Below, piece after piece: positions 44,353-53,840 of a DNA stretch of 64,000 nucleotides. The stretch's first letter is position 1. Each line of letters starts with the position of its first letter. A program made the position numbers and the translations under genes. The notes beneath the pieces were generated by a model. The model saw only the letters and a list, made by a program, of their open reading frames with translations, was not told where the DNA came from and did not search any database. The stretch spans positions 23,874 to 87,873 of the forward strand of contig DASXMJ010000051.1 in NCBI GenBank assembly GCA_036495685.1, read 5' to 3'. This stretch comes from Candidatus Binataceae bacterium. GTDB lineage: Bacteria; Desulfobacterota; Binatia; Binatales; Binataceae.

Positions 44353-45012
44353 CTATCGCGATTGTATAGCGCGGCTAAATTCCGGCTGCAAAATGAGCAT
44401 GCCAATTGCGCGCGACAATGCGACCGACAGAGATTCCGCCGGGTCCGTCTCGAGCGGAAGGAATGCCTCGCCCCCGACCGGAACCGGTGGTTCAGTTTCG
44501 ATGCCGGTAGTCACGGTTGAGCAGAGTTCGCGGTGCGTCTGATCGGCGACGGTGAAGCGCAGCTGCACGTGCGCAGTCATGGAAAAATATTGGCCATGAA
44601 TCGTGCGCTGGCGGCCGAAATGTTGGTTAACCGAGACGGACTCGATTTCGGTCGCGATCGTGAGCGGCGCATTCCGGGAGAGCTCACCCGGTGTAACCAC
44701 CGACGCCTTCAAACCCGCGTCCGACAGGCATCGCTTCACTGCTTGCGTGACTAGCGGCCCCAAGTCCCGCACCACCAGGGTGCTCTTTCTGGATCCATCG
44801 GCGCCGTAGACAGCGCCCACTTGAAACTTACCGGCGGCCTCGGCACCGCCTGCCGGCAGAACCACGATTGATAGGGGAGGCAAGACGTGCTGGGTAGCGG
44901 GGACGAAGCCCGGCAGGTATCGAACTCGGAGTGGTGTTTCGCGCTGGCAACCGGCCCCGGAAATCGCCGCGAAAACCGCACCCGCCAGGAGTGCGCCCCA
45001 AAGCCCCTCCAC
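44353..45012 (-). CDS. putative lipoprotein of unknown function
   Basis: A 219-residue exported protein from a GTG at 45012 that shares one base with the DedA stop (TAGTG). The hydrophobic N-terminus (GLWGALLAGAVFAAISGAGC) ends in a Cys in a weak lipobox (GAG-C). Beyond it the pattern RDLGPLVTQAVKRCLSDAGL, followed by alternating beta strands with SVNQHFGRQRTIHGQ, resembles YajG/LpoB-like periplasmic lipoproteins, but I cannot name a family. The frame stays open to 45105 inside the DedA gene. Coupling to DedA suggests a shared envelope role. Confidence 0.6.
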   Translation of the reverse strand: MEGLWGALLAGAVFAAISGAGCQRETPLRVRYLPGFVPATQHVLPPLSIVVLPAGGAEAAGKFQVGAVYGADGSRKSTLVVRDLGPLVTQAVKRCLSDAGLKASVVTPGELSRNAPLTIATEIESVSVNQHFGRQRTIHGQYFSMTAHVQLRFTVADQTHRELCSTVTTGIETEPPVPVGGEAFLPLETDPAESLSVALSRAIGMLILQPEFSRAIQSR

Positions 45013-45641
45013 TACGACTCGGGCCGGCTGATAGCTTGATGTCGATCGCGCCACCAGAAAATCAGAATCCCGATGCTGAACAACGCCACTCCCACCGCGA
45101 CCCACCGCGACGCTACGTGGATCAAGTCGGCGACGCGAAACAGCTCGTCACCAACCAGGTAGCCGACCGTAACGATGATGAAGCACCAGACCAGCGCACC
45201 GGACACGTTCCATCCGAGAAACCGCCAGAACGGCATGCCCGCAGCGCCCGCCATCGGACCAGCCATGAAACGCACGCCGGCAATGAAGCGGGCCATGAAA
45301 ACCGCCTTGCTGCCGTGGGTCTCGAAAAAGGTCTGCAATCGGTCGTAGCGAGTACGGGCGAACGCAAAACTGCCGGCCAGCCTGGTAAGCAGCCGTTGGC
45401 CTCCCGTGCGCCCCAGTACAAATCCGCAGCAATCTCCTACAACTGCACTAGCCACCGTGATGACATACACCCAGCGCAGGTCGAGGATTTCGCGACCGGC
45501 CAGAAACCCGGCGGCAAGCATCACGGTCTCCTCCGGGACCGGGATGCCTAGATTGCCGATGAACACGCACACGAAAACTCCGAGGTATCCCCAAGTAGTG
45601 AGCCAATCCGCGATATGTTCAGGTCTGAGGATTTCGTGCAT
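45012..45641 (-). CDS. DedA-family membrane protein
   Basis: A 209-residue inner-membrane protein of the DedA family, members of which act as flippases for undecaprenyl phosphate or phospholipid. The signature elements are GNLGIPVPEETVMLAAGFLAG near residue 29, then FMARFIAGVRFMAGPMAGAAGMPFWRF and WNVSGALVW. About five membrane segments are visible. An AGGA site precedes the ATG. It overlaps the downstream lipoprotein by one base. Confidence 0.9.
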   Translation of the reverse strand: MHEILRPEHIADWLTTWGYLGVFVCVFIGNLGIPVPEETVMLAAGFLAGREILDLRWVYVITVASAVVGDCCGFVLGRTGGQRLLTRLAGSFAFARTRYDRLQTFFETHGSKAVFMARFIAGVRFMAGPMAGAAGMPFWRFLGWNVSGALVWCFIIVTVGYLVGDELFRVADLIHVASRWVAVGVALFSIGILIFWWRDRHQAISRPES

Positions 45642-45758
45642 GCGTTCCTAGCCGAGGCACCGCCGCCACTTAACGTGCCTCGGTAGTTTAGCTGGCCACA
45701 AACGTCGGCGGAACTCATTACAAACCATGCCTCGGCTTCTTGAAGGCACGTGATGAGT

Positions 45759-48053
45759 TCAGCCTTTGCCGGCATCTGCGAAGGAGGTAACCGGCGGGGT
45801 TTCATCGTGCGCTCCTTTTACGCGGCGACCACGATGGCCAAGGACCAGGAGAACCGCCACGACCAACGCTACCAGTCCCGGTAGCAATGGGTAGACCAAC
45901 CCTCGATTTGCGGGAATGTTCACTTCGGCAAGGTCGTTGCGGCGGTAGAGTTTCAGGTGGAAGGACTCGTATATCGCCTGGTAACCCAGCGGAGGATCAC
46001 CCGTTCCCGGCGGCGGGGTGACTTGTTCCAGAATGTACGGCGGGGCCCCAGCCAGCGCTCGCGCCAGATCACTCATGCCGCGGACCCTGCTGCCACCCTC
46101 CCACAAATTGTTCGGATCGTGCTGGTACTCAATCGGGTCGTCGTTGATTCCGGTAAGCACCGGGAATGGGAGCAAAGACCACCACTCCGAGACATTCGTG
46201 CATAGATGGAGGATATGCGTCGCAGGCGTGATTCGGCCAGCAGCGACCTCGCCGTCGAGAACCTTAATCAATTTCATCTCGGTCGGACCAAGCAGCCAAT
46301 GTCGGTCGGTATGACCGGTCCAGTAACCCAACGAGGCGGTATTGAGGTTAAACGCCCAGTGCTCGCTGATGGAATGTTCGAGGGAATCGTAGTCGACGGG
46401 GTGCGGGGCCTGGTGCCACGGGTAGATCAGGAAGGCAACCAGGATGAAGAGGGTCCCAGGCCGTGACCAGCGATTGTAGGCCAGCGCGAACAGGTATCCC
46501 GCAGGCAAGGTTAAAAAATACGGACACCAGTAGTCCCACAGCTTGATCCTGATGTCCGACGCCATCATGCCGCCGGCGGGCGTATAGGACAGCGTCCGCA
46601 GGATGGGCTCGAGATACTCGCCAGCAACACCCAGCAGCAGTGCCGCCGCAACCAAGCCCGAGTAGCGGGTCTGGTCCGCCTGCCACGGAACCACGAACGC
46701 GGCGATCAATCCTAGAAAGCAAAACAGCGTGAGCAGCGGCAGATTGTCCGCAACCTGCTGGTACAGAGTGAATGGAGCTGCGGCGTGACGATAGAGAACG
46801 GCAAGGATGAAGAACGCGATCAGCGCCCGATTGAGCACGGCGGACAACCGTCGATCCCGCGGATCGGCGTCCGGAATCGTCCATCGTGCGGCCAGGTAAA
46901 TTGCTGCCACGCCTGCCAATTGCCCAGCGGGAATGACCGGATACGGTGCCCGATGCCCAAGTGCGATCAGGTACTCGGGCAGCGCGACCAGGGCTGCGCC
47001 CGTCGAGGCGACGATCCCGGCTGCAAAGCGCCGATAGTCGGACTCCGCGAGCCACAGGAACACGACAACTCCCGCCACGATCATCGCGAACGCCCCGTCG
47101 ATTGCATGCGACGCGATACTACAACCCAACATCAAAGCGCCGGCGCCGAACAGCAGCCGACTGCGGCGACTCATGAAGAACGCGAGACCCAGGGCAAGGA
47201 GCGCAAAATCGACGGCCGTCCCGCGCATGCCCTGCGCACGGCGAAAGAGGCAAGTAAAAAACAGGAGCAGTCCCGCCATTCCGCCCGCAGCATCATCGAA
47301 CACTGTCTTTCCGAGCCGCCAGGTCGCAAAGATCATCAGTGCGGCCATCGGCAGCATCGCTGCGCTCTCCGCGAGCGCAGCCGGATGAGTATGACTTCCC
47401 ATCGCCAGAGCCGCATAGAACAGCTCGAGCGCCGGCGTCTGGGCGTACGGTCCCCAGCATCCGTACGGGTCGTTGTTAAAGGGGTCATAGATGCCGAACG
47501 TCAGGATCCGCTGTACGGAAGATGGATATGAAAGCACATCCATAAACGGCACCACGGGCGACCCAAGTTGTAGTGGCAGGTAGGAAACCGCGAGCAAGAC
47601 GACCGCGAGAGCCGCCAGCTTCTGGCCCGAAGACACCACCAGCAACTTGCGGTGGCGGCGCGGGTTCCGCCACAGCCAGGCGGTCCCCACTGCGAGAAGC
47701 CCCCATAACGTCGCCGAATTGAAAAGCCGGATGGGTCCTAACAGGTTGCCGAGCAGAAATCCAAGCGTCCAGACTCCACCGGCGCCAAGCAGAATAGCGT
47801 CGAACTGCTCCAGTTCGGGCTCAACCCGCAATGCGAGTCCGCCCACTACCAGGGTGCCCCACCCCCAGAATGTCCATACCTTTATAGCGGCCCACAAAGT
47901 CTCGCCGAGCAGTGGACGAATCCCCTCCCAGGCCGCGGACCAAGACAGATGGTATGGGAATTGGCGCAGACGATAGATAGCAAGGAGGGTGACGATCGCA
48001 GCACCCGCCGACATCGCCAGCCATGCGCGTGCCTCTCCGCGCTTGTCTACCAT
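45759..48053 (-). CDS. large polytopic membrane protein, GT-C-like, unknown role
   Basis: About 764 residues. More than a dozen hydrophobic segments fill residues 10-560, followed by a soluble region and a final transmembrane segment near 735-752 with a basic tail. The layout (multi-span N-terminal body, periplasmic loops with acidic residues such as PFMDVLSYPSS, soluble C-terminal part) is like GT-C polyprenyl-dependent glycosyltransferases, but I recognise no family motif. The ATG at 48053 overlaps the YfhO-like stop. A GTG at 48065 is an alternative. It is last in a three-gene operon. Confidence 0.6.
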   Translation of the reverse strand: MVDKRGEARAWLAMSAGAAIVTLLAIYRLRQFPYHLSWSAAWEGIRPLLGETLWAAIKVWTFWGWGTLVVGGLALRVEPELEQFDAILLGAGGVWTLGFLLGNLLGPIRLFNSATLWGLLAVGTAWLWRNPRRHRKLLVVSSGQKLAALAVVLLAVSYLPLQLGSPVVPFMDVLSYPSSVQRILTFGIYDPFNNDPYGCWGPYAQTPALELFYAALAMGSHTHPAALAESAAMLPMAALMIFATWRLGKTVFDDAAGGMAGLLLFFTCLFRRAQGMRGTAVDFALLALGLAFFMSRRSRLLFGAGALMLGCSIASHAIDGAFAMIVAGVVVFLWLAESDYRRFAAGIVASTGAALVALPEYLIALGHRAPYPVIPAGQLAGVAAIYLAARWTIPDADPRDRRLSAVLNRALIAFFILAVLYRHAAAPFTLYQQVADNLPLLTLFCFLGLIAAFVVPWQADQTRYSGLVAAALLLGVAGEYLEPILRTLSYTPAGGMMASDIRIKLWDYWCPYFLTLPAGYLFALAYNRWSRPGTLFILVAFLIYPWHQAPHPVDYDSLEHSISEHWAFNLNTASLGYWTGHTDRHWLLGPTEMKLIKVLDGEVAAGRITPATHILHLCTNVSEWWSLLPFPVLTGINDDPIEYQHDPNNLWEGGSRVRGMSDLARALAGAPPYILEQVTPPPGTGDPPLGYQAIYESFHLKLYRRNDLAEVNIPANRGLVYPLLPGLVALVVAVLLVLGHRGRRVKGAHDETPPVTSFADAGKG

Positions 48054-49828
48054 TCCTTGCGCCACAGAATGACGGTCGCGATCGAAGCCCCCAGAGTCAG
48101 CGCGAATGCTACCAGCAAAAAGCGCGGCCGGTACACCAGGGTTACCTGCTGGCGCCCTTGCGGCAGCTTAAGCGCCAGGAGAGTCCCCTCGGTGACGAAG
48201 GATGCTTTGCCCGCCTCGATCCTCCAACCTGGGTAGTAGTTCTGATTGATCACCAGCACGGTCGGCGCGGGCGCGTAAACATCGTAGCTCAGCTCATTGG
48301 GGCTCCATCGCGTCTGAAGCACGCGGCCCGATCCGAGCAGATAGTACTCTCCCCGGTAACTGATATCGGTCGGGTTGTTGCGTGCAGTCGTAGTGGTCGG
48401 GATCGAGTTGTATCCATAGCCTTGGCAGTTGGCTGAGCCCATGTTGGCCAGCGCCATCTCGGTCTGATTTTCCGGGTTGGCGACAAACCACTGCCGAAAC
48501 TCCGCGGCCTTCGGCAGCGGCTCGATCCGATTGTGAAACATGTAGCGGAGATTCGGCGGACCAACCATCCACGAGTCGACCAGGCCGACGGCCAGCAGCG
48601 CGACCGCGATACCTGCCGCCCACCTTGAATTTAATCGAGAGATGGAATCCGCTCCCAGAGCGGCCAGCACCCCGGTGCAGAACGAAAATCCGATGACGAA
48701 CCGCGCCGGCAGGTCGATTTGATGCGTCAGCGGCAGGTAGTGCAGCAGATCCAGCGCCGAACGCCGCCCGCCATCGCCCTGCGCCAGCAGGAAGAAGAGC
48801 ACCGCCCCCGCCAGCCACGGCAAGCTACGCAGTCGCGCCGCGAAAATGCCGACCAGCGCCAGCAACGCAAAGGCCGGCGAGAGGTACGCTCCGTATTCGG
48901 ACAGAAGGAAAACGCTGACCCCGACCCGATACAGGTCCTGGTTGCGCGAGAACAGGTACACGCTCAGCAGCTTCAGATCGTCATACTCCGGGCCAAACGG
49001 CGGCCGCGGATGAATGGTGAGCATCTCCCAGGCTGGAATCAGCTTCATCGCCGCGAAGCCGGCTGCAAATATCCCCAACATCATTCCAGTCAAAGCTGGG
49101 CGGGCATTTCGCTGAGAAACCGCAAGCGCGAGGGAAAGTATGGCAACCATAATTCCCGCATGCAGGAACGTATAATTGCCCTCCGTAAGCGTCAGTGCGC
49201 AGAGGAGACCGCCGATCGCCGCGACGAACAGAGACTTTCGTTCGACCGCCACGATCAGCAGCGCGATCACCCAGGGCAGGTACGCGGTGGGTAGAAAATT
49301 CAGATGGCCCACCGCAAGATGGAGGTACAGCCACGAACTCGCGGGGAAGGCACCCGCACACACGAATGCCGCAGGCCGGGTGAGGTCCATCACCCGCGCG
49401 AGCAGATAGCCCCCCGCAAACGCTATGGCGAGGTGGAAAAAGATCTCCAGGTACAGGCCCGCATAAACGCCGAACCACAAATAGAAAAGAAAAAAGGGCG
49501 TAATTATACCCGATTCGGGATTCCCGAGCATTGCCATCCCGCCGCATCGATAGGGATTCCAGAATGGGAGCTCATGAAAGTGCGCCACTGTGTGGTACGG
49601 CACCCACCGGAGTTCCGTGAAAAGATCCCAATCGCCATTGGATGGAAACCGTGCAAGGTGAGACAGGTCGGGCGGCAGATTGAGCCACCCCCAAATGCCC
49701 GGCCCCAGGTAACCCACCCGACAGAGGAGCGGATAAGCGAAGACTGCGGCAAACCCAAGCGAAGCCGCCCCCACCCAGCGTGCTTCGCGCCAGTTAAACT
49801 CGTGCAATAACCCTCGCGCGCGCGTCAT
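48047..49828 (-). CDS. YfhO-like membrane protein
   Basis: A 593-residue protein with about twelve hydrophobic segments and a soluble C-terminal domain ending in one more membrane helix. The body resembles YfhO-type GT-C proteins: FWNPYRCGGMAMLGNPESGIITPFF after helix 1, and the late VLVINQNYYPGWRIEAGK ... ALKLPQGRQQVTLVYRP domain that is common to YfhO-like sugar transfer proteins. Its start overlaps the MFS stop by four bases and its end overlaps the next gene, so the three are one operon. Glycosylation of an envelope polymer or lipid is inferred only. Confidence 0.72.
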   Translation of the reverse strand: MTRARGLLHEFNWREARWVGAASLGFAAVFAYPLLCRVGYLGPGIWGWLNLPPDLSHLARFPSNGDWDLFTELRWVPYHTVAHFHELPFWNPYRCGGMAMLGNPESGIITPFFLFYLWFGVYAGLYLEIFFHLAIAFAGGYLLARVMDLTRPAAFVCAGAFPASSWLYLHLAVGHLNFLPTAYLPWVIALLIVAVERKSLFVAAIGGLLCALTLTEGNYTFLHAGIMVAILSLALAVSQRNARPALTGMMLGIFAAGFAAMKLIPAWEMLTIHPRPPFGPEYDDLKLLSVYLFSRNQDLYRVGVSVFLLSEYGAYLSPAFALLALVGIFAARLRSLPWLAGAVLFFLLAQGDGGRRSALDLLHYLPLTHQIDLPARFVIGFSFCTGVLAALGADSISRLNSRWAAGIAVALLAVGLVDSWMVGPPNLRYMFHNRIEPLPKAAEFRQWFVANPENQTEMALANMGSANCQGYGYNSIPTTTTARNNPTDISYRGEYYLLGSGRVLQTRWSPNELSYDVYAPAPTVLVINQNYYPGWRIEAGKASFVTEGTLLALKLPQGRQQVTLVYRPRFLLVAFALTLGASIATVILWRKEW

Positions 49829-51174
49829 TTAGCCGCGCCCGAATCGAGCTCTTCAGGCGGATACACGCGGCGAAAGAAGATCCAGAACAGGAACGTGTTC
49901 AGCCCCTGCATCGCGGCCGCGAACTCCAGTGGCAGCGCGAGCGCGAGATGCTCCATGAAGTAGCCGGCCAGGTAAGGACCAATCGCGGAGGTGACTTGCG
50001 AGGGAAAACTCGCGAAGCCCGAGGCACTTGCCCGCTCGGCCGGGTCGATGACTCCCATCAGGTACGATTGACGCACCGGAATTGACAGCAAGTTGAACAG
50101 TGCCCGGACTCCGTACAGGATGGCCGCCAACCCGAAGGTCGGCACCATAACCACGCCGAACAGCAGCACCGTCGAGATCGTCCGGGTGATCACGACCGCG
50201 CGGACCGAGCCCAGCATCAGCGCAATCCGTCCCGCCGCAAGATACGGAATGGACGACACTAAATTGATAATGAAGAACACCCCGGCAAGTTCGCCGGAAC
50301 TTGCACCAAACCGACGATAGAACCAATAGACGACGAACGGACCCAGCATTCCGATCGCAAGCCCGTTCGTGGAGTTGGTAATCATGAACCGAATCACCAA
50401 ATGCCACGACTCGCGCGACAGTCCGAGCGTACGCGTGACCGCGACCGCGGGCTCGTGCCGCGTCGCATCGAAGGCCTCCGCGGGTACCGGTCGACGCTCG
50501 CGTACCGGCATTATCGCAAACGCCATCACGACCCCGAGAAAGCCCGACAGAATAAACAACCCGCGGTAGGTTTCCAGTTCCGAAAGCCCCACCGCATGCC
50601 GGGTCAGTGTGGGGAGTCCCGCCATGAGGGAACCGATCGCACCCGCCATGACTCCGACGAACGAGAAGACCCCAAAGACCGTGGTCCGGTCGTAGTCGCT
50701 CGACTCCTCAGCCACCAGCGCCTGCACCGCCGGATAAAAGGGACCCCATGCGCCGCCGGCGAGCGCACCTCCGCGCCCAATCGAGCCGATCGCGGCAAAG
50801 GTCACTATCCAGAAGAAGCTGCGGGCGAAGGCGAAGCCTACGCCTCCGACGGCGAATAGAAGCGAGATGATCGCAATGAGAGTTTTGCGCCCGAAGCGAT
50901 CTGACAAAACTCCGGTCAACATGGAGATCAGCGCGGCGGCGAGCGCCGAAAAAGCCAGTAGAGTTCCGAGCGCGACCGCACTGTACCCCAGTAACGCCAG
51001 ATACAGCGGCAGGATGATTCCCAGGTAACCCTGCGGGATGCTGCGCAGGATTCTCAACACGAACAGCCAGCCGAGATCCCGGTTAAACCACCTTATTCCG
51101 AGCAGTCCCCGCTCGGCCGCCTCAAGTTCCAACTCGCCAGGGGCCGCACTCGAGGCCTCACGCCCTTCCGCCAA
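49825..51174 (-). CDS. MFS transporter
   Basis: A 449-residue major facilitator protein with twelve predicted membrane segments. The loop 2-3 motif A reads GVLSDRFGRKTL, and a central cytoplasmic loop is near 200-235. A TTG at 51174 with GGAGGG seven bases upstream is taken as the start. The first 30 residues are polar and acidic. It is first in an operon with the YfhO-like gene (four-base overlap). The substrate is unknown, and operon context suggests an envelope or lipid-linked compound. Confidence 0.85.
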   Translation of the reverse strand: MAEGREASSAAPGELELEAAERGLLGIRWFNRDLGWLFVLRILRSIPQGYLGIILPLYLALLGYSAVALGTLLAFSALAAALISMLTGVLSDRFGRKTLIAIISLLFAVGGVGFAFARSFFWIVTFAAIGSIGRGGALAGGAWGPFYPAVQALVAEESSDYDRTTVFGVFSFVGVMAGAIGSLMAGLPTLTRHAVGLSELETYRGLFILSGFLGVVMAFAIMPVRERRPVPAEAFDATRHEPAVAVTRTLGLSRESWHLVIRFMITNSTNGLAIGMLGPFVVYWFYRRFGASSGELAGVFFIINLVSSIPYLAAGRIALMLGSVRAVVITRTISTVLLFGVVMVPTFGLAAILYGVRALFNLLSIPVRQSYLMGVIDPAERASASGFASFPSQVTSAIGPYLAGYFMEHLALALPLEFAAAMQGLNTFLFWIFFRRVYPPEELDSGAAK

Positions 51175-51244
51175 GTTCAGCCCTCCGCGTCGGCGGCGGT
51201 CGCCTCACCGGCGTCACTCCACCAGACCCCAGCTCGCGGCGAAG

Positions 51245-52852
51245 TCAATGCGCCCCCGCTTGTTCGACTGTGCCGGAAGGAACCCCCTCTTTCGGTAGGA
51301 GAAAGAGCAACGGCAGTACGATTAAGAACATCGGCACCACCAGCCAGAAACAATCGTTGTACGCCATCATCGTTGACTGACGGTTGATCAGAGTGTTGAC
51401 CATGGCAAGGTCGCGCCGCTGCCCGGGCGCACTGAACAATCCCGCGCCCAGCAAGGCGCTGCGAAACTCCGCGTCAGCTCGGCGGAACGCGGGGTTGGTC
51501 GGGGAGATGGAATCGACCAGGTCCGAGCGATGGAACTGCTCTCGGCGTGCCACCAGGGTTGCCAGCGCCGCGTAGGCCACGTTTCCCGCTTCGCGGCGAG
51601 TCAAAGTGTAGAGGCTCGAAGCCGCCGTCATCGCGTAGCGCTGAATCGTGCTGAGCGAAACGGTCGAAAGCGTCACCATCGATGCTCCCATGCCAATTCC
51701 ACTCATGACGAGGATTGGCAGAAAACTCCAGAACCCGACGTAGAGCGTGAAATGTCCAAGCCTCCAATAGGCATATGCCAGCAAGAGCACTCCCGCGCCG
51801 ATCATCATGCGAGGGCTCACCATATTGTAAAGGCGCCCGACTATGGGCATCGCCAGCAGCATGGTCAAGGCACGTGGCATCAGAACCAGGCCGGCCTGAT
51901 ACGCAGGATAGTTCAGCAGTTCCTGCGTGAACTGCGGCAACAGGAAGCTTGACCCGAACAAGGCGAACCCGATCACCACACCCAAGCCGCAGCCAACGCT
52001 CAGTGGGACGTTTCTGAACAAGCGAAAATCTACCACTGGTTCATCGGTGAAGAACATTTCCCACACCACCAACCCCGTCAGCGCGAGCGCCGCCACGACT
52101 GTCCCAAAAACGATCCAATGGCTAGCGAACCAGTCGACTTCCTCTCCGCGCTCGAGAACCAGCTGCGCCGCGGTGAGGCCGACCGTCAACAACATGATGC
52201 CTCCCCAATCGATCGCGGCGACCCCGCGTTTCAGATATGCGGGGTCATGCACGAACGCGCTCACCATCAAGATTCCCACGACACAAAACGGAACGTTGAT
52301 GTAAAAGACCCATTGCCAGCCATAGTTGTCGACCAACCAACCGCCGACCACCGGACCGATCGCTGGGGCTGTGACGACTCCCATGCTGTAAATGGCCATC
52401 GCCATTCCCTGCTCCGCGGGCGGAAAAGTTTCCCGCGCGATGGCCTGGGAGCAGGGCATCAAGCTGCCGCCGCCGATACCCTGCAGCACCCGGTAGAAGA
52501 TGAGCTGGCCGAACGTCTTTGAGGTGCCGGCTAGCACCGAGCCCACGATAAACAGGAACATGGAAACCAGGAACAACTGTTTGCGGCCGAGCAGCATCGT
52601 CCACCACGCCGCCATGGTGATCATGATGATCTCGGCAATCGAGTAAGCGGTAGACACCCAAGTGATGGTGAGCAGATCCTGTCCGAAGCTGCCCATCATG
52701 TGCGGCATAGCGACGTTAACCACCGTCGCATCCATCACCGAGAGAAAGGTTCCGATCATGACGGAACCGGCGACCAGCCATTTGCCCGAGGTGCGGTATT
52801 CGTCGCTAGCGCGGGGCAGGGTTATTCGGGGTGTCGCAACTCCGCTTGACAT
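51245..52852 (-). CDS. DHA2-family (EmrB/QacA-like) drug exporter
   Basis: A 535-residue MFS transporter with fourteen predicted membrane segments, typical of the DHA2 proton-antiport family. Helix 1 has the FLSVMDATVVNVAMPHM signature, helix 4 the FYRVLQGIGGGSLMPCSQA motif, and helix 5 the antiporter motif C region MGVVTAPAIGPVVGGWLVD. It is EmrB-like, but no EmrA membrane-fusion partner or TolC is adjacent. Probably exports hydrophobic toxic compounds. Confidence 0.9.
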   Translation of the reverse strand: MSSGVATPRITLPRASDEYRTSGKWLVAGSVMIGTFLSVMDATVVNVAMPHMMGSFGQDLLTITWVSTAYSIAEIIMITMAAWWTMLLGRKQLFLVSMFLFIVGSVLAGTSKTFGQLIFYRVLQGIGGGSLMPCSQAIARETFPPAEQGMAMAIYSMGVVTAPAIGPVVGGWLVDNYGWQWVFYINVPFCVVGILMVSAFVHDPAYLKRGVAAIDWGGIMLLTVGLTAAQLVLERGEEVDWFASHWIVFGTVVAALALTGLVVWEMFFTDEPVVDFRLFRNVPLSVGCGLGVVIGFALFGSSFLLPQFTQELLNYPAYQAGLVLMPRALTMLLAMPIVGRLYNMVSPRMMIGAGVLLLAYAYWRLGHFTLYVGFWSFLPILVMSGIGMGASMVTLSTVSLSTIQRYAMTAASSLYTLTRREAGNVAYAALATLVARREQFHRSDLVDSISPTNPAFRRADAEFRSALLGAGLFSAPGQRRDLAMVNTLINRQSTMMAYNDCFWLVVPMFLIVLPLLFLLPKEGVPSGTVEQAGAH

Positions 52853-53003
52853 GGCGGGACCGACGTCCAGGCGACGACGTCTTTTTCAATGTTAGCAGGC
52901 GTGACGCGCGACCCAAGCGACCAGATCACGCGACTCGGTCAGTGGCGCGTGGAGAAGCGAGCCTGCCGCCGCGGCTTTTCACGTGGATTGAGCTTCAGTC
53001 GCG

Positions 53004-53825
53004 CTATGCTTTCTTTGCGAACGGACGGTCACGCTCGGTGAGTGCGGATTTGAGACCTTTCTCACGGCTCGCCTTCATCCAGTTTCGCACCGTCTCTGTT
53101 TGGTGCGCGATCACGTCCATATCAGCCGAGGATTGCTCGGCCGCTCGGATGCCGAGAATGTCCAGGTAGCGGTTGACCGCCGCCTTGTGCAGCATCAGTA
53201 GCTCGGCCGGTACCAGTGCCACGCGTCGCGCGTAGGCAAGGGTTTCCTCCTCGAGCTTCTCGCGGGGGTAGACACGATTCACCAGGTGCCATTCCAGCGC
53301 TTCCTTGGCGCTCATGTAGTCGCCAGTAAAGAAATATTCCTTAGTTTTGCGCGGACCCATGAGCACCGGCCACATGGAAAGAGTTGGCAAGATTCCGAGC
53401 GCGCGTCCGGCGGGATGTCCAAACTGCGCGTCCTCACTCGCAAACACGATGTCGCAGTGGCCGATGAATTCGGTGCCGCCGGCCAGACAGAATCCATGGA
53501 CCTGGGCGATGGTCGGCTTTGGCAAGGCCCACAGCCGCTGCCATCGTTCAATGGTTCGGTGCAAACCGAGCCGGTCGTTGGTGACGGTGAAAGTCGACCC
53601 GGGCTGCTGGGTTCCCTGCAGATCGTAACCCGCGGAAAATGCCCGGCCCGCGCCGCGGATAATCAGAACGCTCGCCTCCGGGTTGGCGGAATACTCATCC
53701 ATGACCTGATCAAGCTCCGCCAACAGCTTCTGCGAAAGCGCGTTGAGCTTCTCAGGGCGATTCAGCGTCAGCCGGAAAATCTTGTCTTCGACTTTTTCGT
53801 AAATAACCGTCTCGTAGTTGGCCAT
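53004..53825 (-). CDS. enoyl-CoA hydratase/isomerase-family protein
   Basis: A 273-residue crotonase-fold protein. The oxyanion-hole strands are IRGAGRAFSAGYDL and HGFCLAGGTEFIGHCDI. Of the two catalytic Glu of hydratases, the first is kept (GGTEF), but the second position lies in FGHPAG, where Glu is absent. It may therefore be an isomerase, hydrolase or decarboxylase of the family. The ATG at 53825 has GGAGG seven bases upstream. The alpha/beta hydrolase gene follows upstream on the same strand by 15 bases, so the two form one unit. Confidence 0.88.
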   Translation of the reverse strand: MANYETVIYEKVEDKIFRLTLNRPEKLNALSQKLLAELDQVMDEYSANPEASVLIIRGAGRAFSAGYDLQGTQQPGSTFTVTNDRLGLHRTIERWQRLWALPKPTIAQVHGFCLAGGTEFIGHCDIVFASEDAQFGHPAGRALGILPTLSMWPVLMGPRKTKEYFFTGDYMSAKEALEWHLVNRVYPREKLEEETLAYARRVALVPAELLMLHKAAVNRYLDILGIRAAEQSSADMDVIAHQTETVRNWMKASREKGLKSALTERDRPFAKKA

Positions 53826-53840
53826 TTCCAAACCTCCGCG

